Origin: Treponema sp.
Lineage (GTDB): Bacteria; Spirochaetota; Spirochaetia; Treponematales; Treponemataceae
Length of the DNA: 64,000 nucleotides
Reading direction: 5' to 3'
NCBI GenBank assembly: GCA_024402565.1
Contig: JAKSTM010000001.1
Span: forward strand, 62,001-126,000
In this document: piece by piece, positions 27,060 to 39,564 of the stretch
How the letters are laid out: every line of letters begins with the position of its first letter
Position numbering within the stretch: position 1 is the first letter of the stretch
Position numbers and translations under genes: made by a program
Notes under the pieces: generated by a model
Databases searched by the model: none
What the model saw: only the letters and a program-made list of their open reading frames with translations
What the model was told of the DNA's origin: nothing

Positions 27060-29162
27060 ATGGCATTAAAAGAATTAGACAGATTTGAGAAAAATGGAAA
27101 GAAAAATATGAAAATCCAGACAAAGCTTAGGGGAATGTTTGCTGGCTCTGTTCTGATTTCATGTATAGTTGTGTTTCTTCTTTCAATAAATGTCTTTGAT
27201 TCAAAACTTTTAGAGAACGAAAAGGAACGAGCAGAAATAAATGCGCAAGGTGTTATAAGGCTCGTAGCAGACTGGCAACTTCAGTTGTCACAATATTCTT
27301 ATTTGTTTTCTATAAATAGTAGTCTTTCAGAATCGCTTCATGAAGATGACGGGACTTTGGAAGGGCTTGTTGATGAAATAATGGAAAATCTTGATCTGGA
27401 TTTTTACGCTGTTACTGATCCTTCTGGAAAAATCCTTAAAGCATCTGAGTTAAGTGGCGATGTTACACAATGTTCTTCTGTAAAGAAGGCGATGTCTGGT
27501 GAATCTTGCTGGAGTTATGAAGGCGTCGGAAATCAGAATTATTCTATCGTCGCAGCAAATCCAATTTTTTACGATGATGAAATTGTAGGAATCGTTATTT
27601 TTGGATATGCATTGGATAATGAACTTTTATGTATTGAAGCAAAAGAAGGTTATGGCCTGGAATGTACAATCTTCAAAGGAGATGTACGCGTGGATACAAC
27701 CCTTCTTGATAAAAAAGGAAATAAAGTCACAGGAACAAGACTTGATAATCAGGAAATTCTTTCAAACGTCCTGAAAAATGGAAAGAATTATGTAGGTGAA
27801 GTAGATTTACTTGGAAATCGATACGCGGCAACATATGAACCACTCGTTTCTATGGACGGATCAATTTCAGGTATGATATTTGTTGCAAAAGATCTTGCTG
27901 CTATTGAAGAAATAAAAAAAGCAACAATGAACATTGTACTTCCAGTTATGATTATTCTTGTTATTGCTTTGGTTATAGGTGTTGGTTTCTTTATTCGCTG
28001 GTTTATGTGGCGTATAAAAAATGTTGAAACTTCACTTGAAGAAATGGCAACCGGCGAAGCAGACCTTACCAAACGATGTAAACTTTTTATTCGTGATGAA
28101 ATCGGTATGCTTGTTATTCAGTTTGATGCTTTCTGTGATAAATTACAGCAGATTATTTCAGAAGTAAAAGTTTCAAAAGATGAATTAAATACAACAGGAT
28201 CACAGCTTATTACTTCCGTGGATGAAACTCATTTTGCAATTACAGAAATCAGTTCTGGTATAGATGAAATCAAGGGAAGAATTAAAAACTCTACTGAAAG
28301 TGTTCAGCAGACAGCACGTGCGGTAGATGATGTTTCAAAAAATATTTCCGACCTGGATAAAATGATAGAAACTCAATCTTCAGAAGTAACTGAAGCTGCA
28401 AGTGCTATTGAACAGATGATTGGAAATATTTCTTCTGTAAATATTTCAGTTGAAAAAATGGCAAGTTCTTTTGCGGGACTTTCTCAGAATGCGGAATTTG
28501 GATTTACAAAGCAGAAAGATGTTAATGAAAAAATAAAACAGATTGAAACACAGTCACAAATGCTTCAGGAAGCAAACCTGGCAATTTCTTCTATTGCTGG
28601 ACAGACAAATCTTCTTGCTATGAATGCTGCAATCGAAGCGGCTCATGCAGGGGAAGCCGGAAAAGGTTTCTCCGTTGTTGCCGATGAAATTCGTAAGCTG
28701 TCTGAAACTTCTTCAATGCAGTCAAAAACTATTGGAGAACAGTTAAGTAAAATTAAAGATTCTATTTCAGCAGTTGTTTCTGCCTCTGCAGAATCGAGTG
28801 ATGCTTTTGCTGAAGTATCAGCAAAGATTTCTGAAACAGATCAGCTTGTTGTTCAGATTAAATCTGCAATGGAAGAACAACAGGAAGGTTCAAAACAGAT
28901 CAGTGAATCTTTACGTTCTATGAACGACAGTACTATTGAAGTAAGCCGAGCATCTAAGGCAATGGCACAGAAAAATGTTCTTATTGAAAATGAAGTACAT
29001 CGTTTACAGGAAATAACTGAAGAAATGAAACTCAATATGGACGAGATTGCAAATTCTTCTGAGAAAATCAGTTCGACTGGACAGGTTTTGAATGATATGT
29101 CTTCTCAAGTTCAGGAATCTATTTTTAAAATTGGTTCTCAAATTGATTTGTTTAAGGTTTAG
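27060..29162 (+). CDS. Methyl-accepting chemotaxis protein with periplasmic sensor domain
   Basis: A 700-residue transmembrane chemoreceptor. ATG 27060 follows GGTGAGG; an in-frame TTG at 27045 is less likely. Helix 1 (about 26-44) and helix 2 (about 287-308) bracket a periplasmic single-Cache-like sensor domain containing [14 protein letters not shown] and [19 protein letters not shown] segment ([19 protein letters not shown]) follows. The cytoplasmic signalling domain has the hairpin tip [20 protein letters not shown] near residue 515, which binds CheW/CheA. No C-terminal CheR-docking pentapeptide is visible. The tail ends SQIDLFKV. It is followed by a second MCP and a GGDEF protein, forming a sensory cluster. 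Ligand unknown. Confidence 0.92.
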   Translation: MALKELDRFEKNGKKNMKIQTKLRGMFAGSVLISCIVVFLLSINVFDSKLLENEKERAEINAQGVIRLVADWQLQLSQYSYLFSINSSLSESLHEDDGTLEGLVDEIMENLDLDFYAVTDPSGKILKASELSGDVTQCSSVKKAMSGESCWSYEGVGNQNYSIVAANPIFYDDEIVGIVIFGYALDNELLCIEAKEGYGLECTIFKGDVRVDTTLLDKKGNKVTGTRLDNQEILSNVLKNGKNYVGEVDLLGNRYAATYEPLVSMDGSISGMIFVAKDLAAIEEIKKATMNIVLPVMIILVIALVIGVGFFIRWFMWRIKNVETSLEEMATGEADLTKRCKLFIRDEIGMLVIQFDAFCDKLQQIISEVKVSKDELNTTGSQLITSVDETHFAITEISSGIDEIKGRIKNSTESVQQTARAVDDVSKNISDLDKMIETQSSEVTEAASAIEQMIGNISSVNISVEKMASSFAGLSQNAEFGFTKQKDVNEKIKQIETQSQMLQEANLAISSIAGQTNLLAMNAAIEAAHAGEAGKGFSVVADEIRKLSETSSMQSKTIGEQLSKIKDSISAVVSASAESSDAFAEVSAKISETDQLVVQIKSAMEEQQEGSKQISESLRSMNDSTIEVSRASKAMAQKNVLIENEVHRLQEITEEMKLNMDEIANSSEKISSTGQVLNDMSSQVQESIFKIGSQIDLFKV

Positions 29163-29287
29163 TGAAAGACCTTAAGATAGTGGAAATATTATCAGAGAGA
29201 TTTAGAATATTATAAATTCAAGGTTTGAATCTTTATTTGTCATATGCAAATAGGGCAAATAAAGGTGTTGGTAAAGTGGAGGTTAAA

Positions 29288-31183
29288 ATGAAAAATGCAA
29301 AGGAACAGGGAAGCAAGAAAACTAAATTGTCAGTAATGATATATGTGACATTGGTAGCAGTTTACCTGACTCCAATTCTAATTTTTCAGTTTATGGCAAT
29401 TCTTGCTGGATTATGTACTTACGAAGAATATAACTCTATTTCTAAAAACCCAATTAGTCTTTTGTTCTTTTTGTTTATGTTAACGGCTTCTCTTCTTGCT
29501 TGCAGGGCTTTTAATAAACTTATTACAGCATATCGCGAAGGAAAAATTGATTCACATGTAGTAGGAAAAAAATTAGGTAAACTTTTTACGATTAATATTT
29601 TTGCTCCGATTACAGCAGGTTTAGTTCAAGGAATAATTGCTTCTTTATTGCTTGCTTCCGGAAAAGCTGAGTTTGCGGCTTTTTCTACTTATGGAGCAAA
29701 ACCTTATGTTCCAGTAATGATTTTTTCTATGGCCGTTGTTTTTAATTTCGCACTTTTATTTTATGTAATCAATATCCGTTTATTTGAAACTAAAATAAAT
29801 GATATTCCTTTTAAAAGTGATGAAATTACAATGTCACTGACCCAGCGCAATTTTTTAACAGTTTTATTTTCATTACTTGGTGTTCTTGGTTATTTAATTG
29901 CAATTACAATGGTTCCTCAGAATCTTGAACAAGGTGTTAATAGCCTTTTGAAAAAGATGGTTCCTTATGCAATTTATTCTATGGTTTATTTTGCAATCAT
30001 TGAATCTTCTCTAGTTGGTGATGTAAAAAATTGTGTTACATCAATAGGAAAAATAGCATCTGCTCTGGCTCTTAAGAATTATTCGATACCAGATGAAAAG
30101 GCAAATAACAGAAGTGAACTTGGTGTAATTATTCAGGATATGAATAGTATGAAAGTTACAACTGCTTCTCTTCTTAAGGATATTGATTTATCTACAAAGG
30201 CTACTTCTGAACAATCAGATGATCTTGTAGATAATATGAATGTTACAAAAAATAATGTTGATAGTATTACAAATGCGATTACTAATATAAAAGCTAGAAT
30301 TGAAGACCAGGTAAATGGTGTTGAGGAATCAAATACTTCCACTGAAAGAATTATGGCCAATATTAGCCAGCTCAATAACGCTATTGCAGAACAGGCAAGC
30401 GGTGTAACACAATCTTCTGCTGCTGTAGAAGAAATGGTTGCTAATATTAGAAGTGTTACAGATATTCTTTCTAAGAATAGTACTGCAGTTAATAATCTGG
30501 CCGATGCCGCAGAAAAAGGTAAAATGCAGGTTTCAACTGCGGTAGTTTCTGCAGAAGAAGTATTCAAAGAGTCTGAAGGAATTCTTGAAGCCGCAGCAAT
30601 TATTCAGACAATTTCTAGTCAAACAAATCTTCTGGCAATGAATGCTGCTATTGAGTCTGCACATGCCGGAGAAAGTGGAAAAGGTTTCGCTGTTGTCGCA
30701 GATGAAATTCGTAAACTTGCAGAACAGTCTGGAACTCAAAGTAAAGCAATTGGTGAAAATTTAACAAACCTTTCAGCTTCTATTAATCGTATTAGTAATG
30801 ATATTCGTCAAGTTCAGAATGCTTTTGAAAATATTTATGAACTTTCACAGACTGTTAAACAGCAGGAAGATGTTATTTCTCGTGCTATGGAAGAACAATC
30901 ATCCGGTAATCAACAGGTTCTTGAGGCAATGCGTGCAATCAGTAATTCGACACAAGTTGTTCAGTCTGGATCCACAGATATGATGGATGGTGGATCTAAA
31001 ATAGTAAAAGAAATGCAAAATCTGAAAGTGATTACTGATGAAATCAATGCTAATATGAATCAGATTGAAGGTTACTCAATGCAGATTTCTGATGCCATTA
31101 CTTTGACAACAGAATCAACACATAATACCAAAAATAGTCTTGAACGAGTTATTGATGGTATTTCTGAGTTTACTCTAAAATAA
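29288..31183 (+). CDS. Methyl-accepting chemotaxis protein with six-helix membrane sensor
   Basis: A 631-residue chemoreceptor of unusual input architecture. ATG 29288 follows GGAGG at ideal spacing, in preference to an upstream in-frame TTG start. The first ~245 residues contain about six hydrophobic helices with only short loops ([40 protein letters not shown] and others), so there is no large periplasmic ligand domain; sensing may be membrane-embedded. The cytoplasmic domain carries the conserved hairpin [20 protein letters not shown] near residue 444 and long coiled-coil methylation helices. A canonical HAMP domain is not obvious. It is 125 bp from the first MCP and 16 bp from the SBP-GGDEF gene, so at least the latter two are co-transcribed. 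Confidence 0.9.
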   Translation: MKNAKEQGSKKTKLSVMIYVTLVAVYLTPILIFQFMAILAGLCTYEEYNSISKNPISLLFFLFMLTASLLACRAFNKLITAYREGKIDSHVVGKKLGKLFTINIFAPITAGLVQGIIASLLLASGKAEFAAFSTYGAKPYVPVMIFSMAVVFNFALLFYVINIRLFETKINDIPFKSDEITMSLTQRNFLTVLFSLLGVLGYLIAITMVPQNLEQGVNSLLKKMVPYAIYSMVYFAIIESSLVGDVKNCVTSIGKIASALALKNYSIPDEKANNRSELGVIIQDMNSMKVTTASLLKDIDLSTKATSEQSDDLVDNMNVTKNNVDSITNAITNIKARIEDQVNGVEESNTSTERIMANISQLNNAIAEQASGVTQSSAAVEEMVANIRSVTDILSKNSTAVNNLADAAEKGKMQVSTAVVSAEEVFKESEGILEAAAIIQTISSQTNLLAMNAAIESAHAGESGKGFAVVADEIRKLAEQSGTQSKAIGENLTNLSASINRISNDIRQVQNAFENIYELSQTVKQQEDVISRAMEEQSSGNQQVLEAMRAISNSTQVVQSGSTDMMDGGSKIVKEMQNLKVITDEINANMNQIEGYSMQISDAITLTTESTHNTKNSLERVIDGISEFTLK

Positions 31184-31199
31184 AAGAGATAAATTTCTT

Positions 31200-33035
31200 A
31201 TGCGTAAGACAAAAACTATTTTTTCCCTGTTTCTTTTGATTGGATTGGTTTTCCCGATTTTCTTCACTATGGCAGAAATCGGAATTTTTTCAAAACCTCC
31301 TAGGGTAGAACTGTTAAATAAAGTAACAGAGCCCGATGCCCCAACTCTTAGGGTTGTAGCAGATTTTGATTTTGAACCCTATTCCTTTTATGACAAAAAT
31401 GGGGAAGTTTGTGGTCTTGATGTCGAACTCATAAATGAAATTGCAAATCAGCTTGGAATGAAGTCTCAGATTACTTTTACAGACTGGCAGAATTGTAAGA
31501 ATCTTCTTCAAAATAAAGAAGCCGATTTGATTCTGGGACTTGAGATTTTCTCTCATATGAATGGAGTTTTAAAAACCGTTCCAACATCAAAAGATACTTT
31601 GTCTATTTTTGGAAAGACAAAAATACATAACGTTGCGGAATTAAAAGATAAAAAGGTTGGCTTAATGGTCAATTCTGTAATCACACGTATTTTTGATCTG
31701 AATTGTGAGTTTGTTGATTTTTATACTAATACTGCAATTCTTGAAGCTGTAGACAAAGGAATAGTTGATTTCGGAATATGTCATAATTCAGTTGGTATGA
31801 AAATAATAGAAAAGAGCACAATGGATCTTGTTCCCAGTGTTTCTTTAATGGATAGTTATCCTGCTATTGGTGTTCGTGATGACCTTCCAGAATTGCGTGA
31901 ATCAATTAATGATATCATTATTAAAATGAGTAATGATGGAATTATTTCTGATCTTGATGAAAAATGGATTGAAAATTTTACGCATACAAAATCTTTAAAA
32001 GATGTTTTTGATAAAGAATCTAGATTTTTTGTAATATATTTTATCTTTTTTATAATTATTTCTTTCTTGTTTATTTTGATTCTTATAAATATTTATCATA
32101 GAGAGAAAGAATTAAAAGAAACTCTTGAATATGATAAAAGTTTGAAAAAACAGAATGATATTTTATCCTCTATTGCGGGTGTTTATTACACTATGCATAT
32201 TATTAATCTTTCAGAAAATACCGTGAAAGCTCTTTCTTCTACAGATGCTGTCAGTAAATATGTAAATAAAGTTCAGGACGCCATTAGTCAGATGAAGGCT
32301 GTAATGGAAAATACAGTAGAAAAGGAAGACCTGGACGCTGTTCTGGAATTTACTGACCTTACTACTGTTGCTCAAAGACTTAAAGATAAAAAATGGATTA
32401 TTGCAGAATTCAGAGGAATAGAGATTGGATGGTTCTGTGCACAGTTTATTCCGATTTCATATCAGAATGATGAAGTGGAAGAAGTTATTTTCACTACTCA
32501 GATTATTGATGAAATGAAAAAAGAAAATGAACGTTTGCAGAAACTTTCTTCTTACGATGAACTTACAAAGTTACAGAACAGACGCAGTTATGAAGAAAAA
32601 ATAAAAGCCTTAGAAAAAAAGGATTCTACAAATTTAACTATTGCAGTTTTTGATATAAATGAACTTAAGGCAACAAATGACAATATTAATCATCTTGCAG
32701 GTGATGAATTGATTATGGGTGCTGCAGACTGCCTTGAGTCTGTATTTCATGAAATTGGTAATGTTTACAGAGTGGGTGGTGATGAATTTACCCTTATTGT
32801 TGACACAGAAATTCCTGAACTCCAGAAATATGCTGATAATCTGAAAGAGAAAGTTTCGAACTGGAAAGGAAATCTTGTTCAAAGTCTTCACATTTCTTCG
32901 GGATATGCCTGTTCATCAGAAATAGAAGGATTTACCTGTGCCGATCTTAAAGCACTTATAAACATTGCTGAAAAAAAGATGTATGCTGATAAAGCAGAAT
33001 ATTATAAGAAAACAGGAAAAGAACGAAGAAGATAA
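31200..33035 (+). CDS. Diguanylate cyclase with periplasmic SBP_bac_3 sensor domain
   Basis: A 611-residue transmembrane sensor. An N-terminal signal anchor (about 8-27) precedes a family-3 solute-binding domain (about 50-265: LRVVADFDFEPYSFYDKNGE, GLDVELINEIANQLGM, KKVGLMVNSV), typical of amino-acid binding. A membrane helix (about 278-300) leads to a linker that may be PAS-like. The GGDEF domain (about 445-605) has the motif RVGGDEFTL near residue 525 and the substrate segment FDINELKATND, where the canonical FD-N-LK-NDx is nearly intact, so active c-di-GMP synthesis is expected. It follows the six-helix chemoreceptor by 16 bp, coupling an amino-acid-like input to c-di-GMP beside chemotaxis. 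Confidence 0.88.
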   Translation: MRKTKTIFSLFLLIGLVFPIFFTMAEIGIFSKPPRVELLNKVTEPDAPTLRVVADFDFEPYSFYDKNGEVCGLDVELINEIANQLGMKSQITFTDWQNCKNLLQNKEADLILGLEIFSHMNGVLKTVPTSKDTLSIFGKTKIHNVAELKDKKVGLMVNSVITRIFDLNCEFVDFYTNTAILEAVDKGIVDFGICHNSVGMKIIEKSTMDLVPSVSLMDSYPAIGVRDDLPELRESINDIIIKMSNDGIISDLDEKWIENFTHTKSLKDVFDKESRFFVIYFIFFIIISFLFILILINIYHREKELKETLEYDKSLKKQNDILSSIAGVYYTMHIINLSENTVKALSSTDAVSKYVNKVQDAISQMKAVMENTVEKEDLDAVLEFTDLTTVAQRLKDKKWIIAEFRGIEIGWFCAQFIPISYQNDEVEEVIFTTQIIDEMKKENERLQKLSSYDELTKLQNRRSYEEKIKALEKKDSTNLTIAVFDINELKATNDNINHLAGDELIMGAADCLESVFHEIGNVYRVGGDEFTLIVDTEIPELQKYADNLKEKVSNWKGNLVQSLHISSGYACSSEIEGFTCADLKALINIAEKKMYADKAEYYKKTGKERRR

Positions 33036-33057
33036 AAAGCGTTTTTTTAGGAGAGAG

Positions 33058-34410
33058 ATGAACAATATCACAGATTCGCAGAAAATTTTTGAGCTTTCAA
33101 AAATATGGAAAGAGGCTGCATATAATTTTGTTTTTTGGGATAAAGTTGAAATTGATTGGGATGAAGAATATAAAATAGAATTAAGCAGAATTCTTGAGAC
33201 AAAGGATCTTTACGAGTATTACAGAGAACTTACCCGTTTTGTAATACTTTTAAATGATGGCCATTCGGGTGTTACTTTTCCAAATGAAATGTATAGTGAC
33301 TCTTCTTGTTTTTCTATGCTGCCAGTAATTCTTCATAAGTTTGGGTCAAATATTGTTGTAATAAATTCAACGGAAGATCATAAAGAAAGAGTTCCACTTT
33401 ACAGTATTCTAAAGAAAATTGACGGAATAGATATAGATATTTATATCAAAGAAAAAGTATATCCTTACATCTGGCATGGAAATGAATCTGCCTGTGTAGT
33501 TTCCGCAATGAATGAAATCATGTTTGGACGAGCCGGAAGTAAGAATGTTTTCACTTTTGAAAATGACGGAAAGGAATTTGAAGTTGAATTAGAAAAAACG
33601 GATCCTTCTAAAATGACTTGGCTTCAAACAGACTTTACTGAAAAATCACAAGCTCAAAGAAAAATAATCAGCAGTTCAAATAATCATCAGATATTTCTTC
33701 AGAATGATATAGCAGTTATCAAGATCGTTTCGTTTATGGATAATGCTGTTCCTCAGAAAATTTATGAATGTTATGAAGAACTGAAAAATGCAAAAGGATT
33801 TATTGTCGATGTCCGCGGTAATGGTGGAGGAGACAGTGATAATGCTGATGCTGTTGCGGCACTTTTCATTAACGATGAGTTTAAAAGTTGTTTTTCTGAA
33901 ACACAAGTTTATGAACCAACAATAAAAGCCTGGTCAATGTTTCGGGAAGATTTTAAAAATCTTTCACTTTCTGAAATTGAAAAAAAATATTCAGATGATA
34001 ATGAAAGTGTAAGAAATTACCGTATATGGCGGAATATGAATTATGTTTCTTCTGGTGGAGATGTAGTTTCAAAAAAAACTCCAGGTAAGTTGAATGGTTC
34101 AATTGTTGTTCTTATGAATGAAAATACTGTTTCTGCGGCAGAAGATTTCATAGACGTGATGAAAATGTATACTGATGCCGTGTTTATAGGAAAAAATACT
34201 GCGGGTACCAGTGGACAACCTTTGTTTGAAAATCTGGAAAGTGGTGGTTCATTTCGTATTTGTACCCGTAGATGTGTTGCTCAGAATGGTGAAGACATTT
34301 ATAACAAAGGTTTTTCACCGGATTTTGAAGTGGAACAAACCCTTGAGGATTTTATGGAAAGACGTGATACTGTATTAGAAAAAGCCATGGAGATTTTGCT
34401 GAAAAAGTAA
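33058..34410 (+). CDS. S41 family peptidase (C-terminal processing/tricorn-type), cytoplasmic
   Basis: A 450-residue protein beginning at ATG 33058 behind AGGAGAG. No signal peptide or membrane helix is visible, unlike periplasmic CtpA proteases. Residues 40-90 include RFVILLNDGHSGVTFP, a hallmark of the S41 N-terminal region. Residues 250-440 form the TSPc core: AVIKIVSF, FIVDVRGNGGGDSDNA, the nucleophile candidate in MNENTVSAAEDF, and FIGKNTAGTSGQP. The last resembles S41 substrate-loop sequences. No PDZ domain is obvious. It begins 22 bp after the GGDEF gene and may share its transcript. The substrate is unknown. Confidence 0.85.
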   Translation: MNNITDSQKIFELSKIWKEAAYNFVFWDKVEIDWDEEYKIELSRILETKDLYEYYRELTRFVILLNDGHSGVTFPNEMYSDSSCFSMLPVILHKFGSNIVVINSTEDHKERVPLYSILKKIDGIDIDIYIKEKVYPYIWHGNESACVVSAMNEIMFGRAGSKNVFTFENDGKEFEVELEKTDPSKMTWLQTDFTEKSQAQRKIISSSNNHQIFLQNDIAVIKIVSFMDNAVPQKIYECYEELKNAKGFIVDVRGNGGGDSDNADAVAALFINDEFKSCFSETQVYEPTIKAWSMFREDFKNLSLSEIEKKYSDDNESVRNYRIWRNMNYVSSGGDVVSKKTPGKLNGSIVVLMNENTVSAAEDFIDVMKMYTDAVFIGKNTAGTSGQPLFENLESGGSFRICTRRCVAQNGEDIYNKGFSPDFEVEQTLEDFMERRDTVLEKAMEILLKK

Positions 34411-34426
34411 ATTGGAGGAAAGTTGT

Positions 34427-34645
34427 ATGGAAATCATAGATACTAGAGAAGGATATAATTTTAAACTTTTTGAACATAAAACCTTTGCTGTCCTGGCGGG
34501 CAATGATTCGATAGCTTTTTGTCCGTTTTGTTACAGTCAGGTTAATTTTTCTGATTCTCAATGTTCGTTCTGTAAAAAGAATATTCCGGAAATCATTTAT
34601 TATCATGGAGATGATGATACCTGGATTGCATCTGGAAATGATTAA
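34427..34645 (+). CDS. Small zinc-ribbon protein of unknown function
   Basis: A 72-residue protein. ATG 34427 follows GGAGG with 8-nt spacing. Two CxxC knuckles (CPFC and CSFC, 14 residues apart) should bind one zinc ion; the remainder has no recognisable domain. It is 16 bp downstream of the S41 peptidase gene, with a strong ribosome-binding site, so it is likely a real co-transcribed product. It may be a small regulator or adaptor, but nothing in the sequence fixes its role. Confidence 0.7.
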   Translation: MEIIDTREGYNFKLFEHKTFAVLAGNDSIAFCPFCYSQVNFSDSQCSFCKKNIPEIIYYHGDDDTWIASGND

Positions 34646-34669
34646 TTTTCGTTAATTTAGTGGATATAA

Positions 34670-37711
<3,042 letters not shown>

Positions 37712-37752
37712 TGAAGCAGAGATTATTAAGACTGTTCTAATTTTTCCTTAAC

Positions 37753-37781
37753 TTTACAAAAAAAAAATACTCTACTATAAT
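37753..37781 (+). promoter_or_regulatory. Near-consensus sigma70 promoter of the queuosine-salvage unit
   Basis: TTTACA (37753-37758), a 17-bp spacer and TATAAT (37776-37781). The predicted transcript starts near 37788, immediately before the riboswitch P1 stem at 37791. Confidence 0.8.
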
Positions 37782-37790
37782 CCTCTTCAC

Positions 37791-37832
37791 AGACAGTTCG
37801 AAATCCATCCTGTCTTAAAACAAAACTAGGGG
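37791..37832 (+). promoter_or_regulatory. Candidate preQ1-I riboswitch overlapping the ribosome-binding site
   Basis: A small hairpin (AGACAG 37791-37796 with CTGTCT 37810-37815) encloses a 13-nt loop beginning TTC and ending in a C (37809) just before the 3' strand, where preQ1-I aptamers place the ligand-pairing cytosine. It is followed by an A-rich tail TTAAAACAAAACTAGGGG. This matches the Bacillus queC and Thermoanaerobacter aptamers in layout: 5-6 bp stem, short loop, A-rich tail ending in CTA/AGG. The tail contains the AGGGG Shine-Dalgarno sequence 6 nt before ATG 37839, so ligand binding would block translation. The downstream queuosine-precursor transporter gene supports the call. The P2 pseudoknot pairing was not resolved by eye. 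Confidence 0.65.
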
Positions 37833-37838
37833 AACTAA

Positions 37839-38573
37839 ATGTCACATCAAAATCTTGCCGGGCGGTATTCTGTCATCCGGCAAAAGTACCCGCGGGAAAT
37901 GATAATGCTCCGCGGAACCGGTTGCAGCTGGAAAAAATGTGCCTTCTGCGACTATCATCTGGATTTTTCCACCAACACAAAAGAAAACTTTTTGCTGAAC
38001 AGGGAAGTGCTTTCCAAAGTTACGGGATGCTATGGCGTTCTTGAAGTGGATAACTGCGGAAGCTTTACGGAACTGGATTCTGCAACTATGAAAGAGCTAA
38101 TGCGTGTTTGCGTGGAAAAGAAAATCAAAAATGTTCATTTTGAATGTCACTGGAACAACAGGGACAAAATTGCGGATCTGAAAAAAAGTTTTTCAGATTT
38201 GGGAATTACCGTAAAAGTTAAGTGCGGTGCTGAAACTTTTGACCTGAATTTTAGGGAAAAAGTAATGAACAAAGGTATGGGACCGGATACGGATGTTCAG
38301 GATCTTGTCCGGTATTTTGACGAATGTATTCTGCTTTTTGGATTGAAAGGTCAGACTAAAGAATCAATGCTTTTTGATATTGAAACAGGTCTTTCAAACT
38401 TTGAGCGCATTTACGTAAATGTAATGTGTGACAACAGTGCACCGCTCAAACCTGATCCCGAGGCTGTAGAAGTTTTCTACAAAGAAGTTCTGCCTGTTCT
38501 GGAACCTGAACCAAGAGCAGATGTGTTTACAGATAATCTGGATTTCTCACAGGAAGAAATCACAATTTTATAG
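37839..38573 (+). CDS. Radical-SAM-like protein, candidate queuine lyase QueL
   Basis: A 244-residue cytoplasmic protein. It starts RYSVIRQKYPREMIMLRGTG and has cysteines 29, 34 and 37 in GCSWKKCAFCDYH. This CX4CX2C spacing is one residue longer than the usual radical-SAM CX3CX2C. The protein is far shorter than a full radical-SAM barrel plus auxiliary domains, but conserved strands follow (VLEVDNCGSFTEL, NVHFECHWNNRDKI, VKVKCGAETFD). The gene lies behind a candidate preQ1 riboswitch and 10 bp before a YhhQ-type transporter. In Clostridioides difficile, a radical-SAM queuine lyase (QueL) is associated with such transporters and regenerates preQ1 from queuine. I infer the same role here from context; other radical-SAM salvage or tailoring functions remain possible. 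Confidence 0.6.
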   Translation: MSHQNLAGRYSVIRQKYPREMIMLRGTGCSWKKCAFCDYHLDFSTNTKENFLLNREVLSKVTGCYGVLEVDNCGSFTELDSATMKELMRVCVEKKIKNVHFECHWNNRDKIADLKKSFSDLGITVKVKCGAETFDLNFREKVMNKGMGPDTDVQDLVRYFDECILLFGLKGQTKESMLFDIETGLSNFERIYVNVMCDNSAPLKPDPEAVEVFYKEVLPVLEPEPRADVFTDNLDFSQEEITIL

Positions 38574-38583
38574 GAGTAATATA

Positions 38584-39282
38584 ATGATTAATGAAATAAT
38601 TCTTATCGCATCAATTTTTGTAATTTACGGAATGGTAATCGGTTCTTTTGCAATTTTCAAAGAAAAAGGTCTTTACCTTATGACAATCGTTGCTACTATT
38701 GCAGCAAATATTGAAGTTTTAATTGTTGTTGACGCATTCGGAATGGAAATGACACTTGGAAACATTCTTTTTGCCAGCATGTTCCTTGTAAGTGATATTG
38801 CATCTGAAATTTATGGAAAGAAAATTGCAAAAACAACAGTTTACCTTGGAATTGCAACAAGCGTGATTTTCATGATTATCAGCCAGAGCTGGCTTTTATA
38901 TGTTCCAAACGGAAACGATTTTGCAATGGACAGCATCAGAACAATTTTCTCAAACACACCACGTCTTATGATTGCCGGAATTGCAGTTTATGTTGTATGC
39001 CAGCTTTTTGATGTATGGCTTTACCACAAGTGGTGGGACCTTACTACAAAACGTTTTGGGGACTCAAAAAAATTCCTCTGGCTTCGCAACAACGGTTCAA
39101 CACTTATCAGTCAGCTGGTAAACACTGTACTTTTCAACATTGCAGCATTTGCCGGAATTCACGACGCAAAGACAATCTTCAATATTATCATTTCATGTTA
39201 CGTAATCTTTGTTGTTACTTCTCTGGCAGATACACCGTTTGTTTACATTGCAAGAAGAATTCATAATAGGAAAGCTTGTTAA
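38584..39282 (+). CDS. yhhQ: Queuosine precursor transporter, YhhQ/QPTR (VUT) family
   Basis: A 232-residue inner-membrane transporter importing preQ0, preQ1 or queuine. ATG 38584 follows AGGAG. About six hydrophobic helices are visible. Family motifs include the LVSDIASEIYGKKIAK segment, the RLMIAGIAVYVVCQLFDVWLY stretch, LWLRNNGSTLISQLVNTVLF and the terminal LADTPFVYIARR. It begins 10 bp after the radical-SAM gene stop and shares its promoter and riboswitch. Substrate choice (preQ1 against queuine) cannot be read from sequence, but a queuine lyase upstream would fit queuine uptake. A strong terminator follows. Confidence 0.88.
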   Translation: MINEIILIASIFVIYGMVIGSFAIFKEKGLYLMTIVATIAANIEVLIVVDAFGMEMTLGNILFASMFLVSDIASEIYGKKIAKTTVYLGIATSVIFMIISQSWLLYVPNGNDFAMDSIRTIFSNTPRLMIAGIAVYVVCQLFDVWLYHKWWDLTTKRFGDSKKFLWLRNNGSTLISQLVNTVLFNIAAFAGIHDAKTIFNIIISCYVIFVVTSLADTPFVYIARRIHNRKAC

Positions 39283-39290
39283 AAAAAAGA

Positions 39291-39324
39291 AAACGGGTAC
39301 TTGATTTGGCACCCGTTTGTTTTT
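39291..39324 (+). terminator. Rho-independent terminator after yhhQ
   Basis: AAACGGGT (39291-39298) pairs with ACCCGTTT (39311-39318) around a 12-nt loop, followed by TTTGTTTTT. Confidence 0.8.
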
Positions 39325-39329
39325 AGGAC

Positions 39330-39560
39330 TTATTTGGTCATTGAAGCGGCAAACTCTTTTGCTGCATTGAGGTCTTTTTCGTTAGGTCTGTTTGTATGCA
39401 TTACTGTAAACTTTCCTTTGCAGTGAAACTCTTCATCTTTTATCTGAACGTTGTTCTCTTCGGCGATTTTTTTATAAGCTTAAAAGTTGAAGAGGCCACA
39501 GCGGTTGTACTGAAACTTGCAATTTTTTCCGATTTTTGCAGCGTTGTTTTTAATATAATA
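39330..39560 (-). pseudogene. Flavodoxin-family C-terminal remnant with a frameshift
   Basis: On the minus strand, 39479-39333 encodes 49 codons ending in DEEFHCKGKFTVMHTNRPNE, KDLNAAKEFAASM and a stop (39330-39332), which resembles the C-terminus of flavodoxins (the FxCxGKF...RPNxxDLxxAxxFA pattern). Upstream the frame closes at a TAA (39482-39480). Shifting by one base before AAGCTTAT gives IASFSTTAVASSTFK, a natural continuation as a flavodoxin beta-strand and loop. So a one-base indel near 39480 has split the reading frame. The N-terminal two thirds are missing, and a REP-like inverted repeat lies where they should continue. The remnant follows rubrerythrin on the same strand. This accounts for most of the 332-bp gap; nothing else coding is visible in it. 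Confidence 0.6.
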
Positions 39561-39564
39561 AAAA

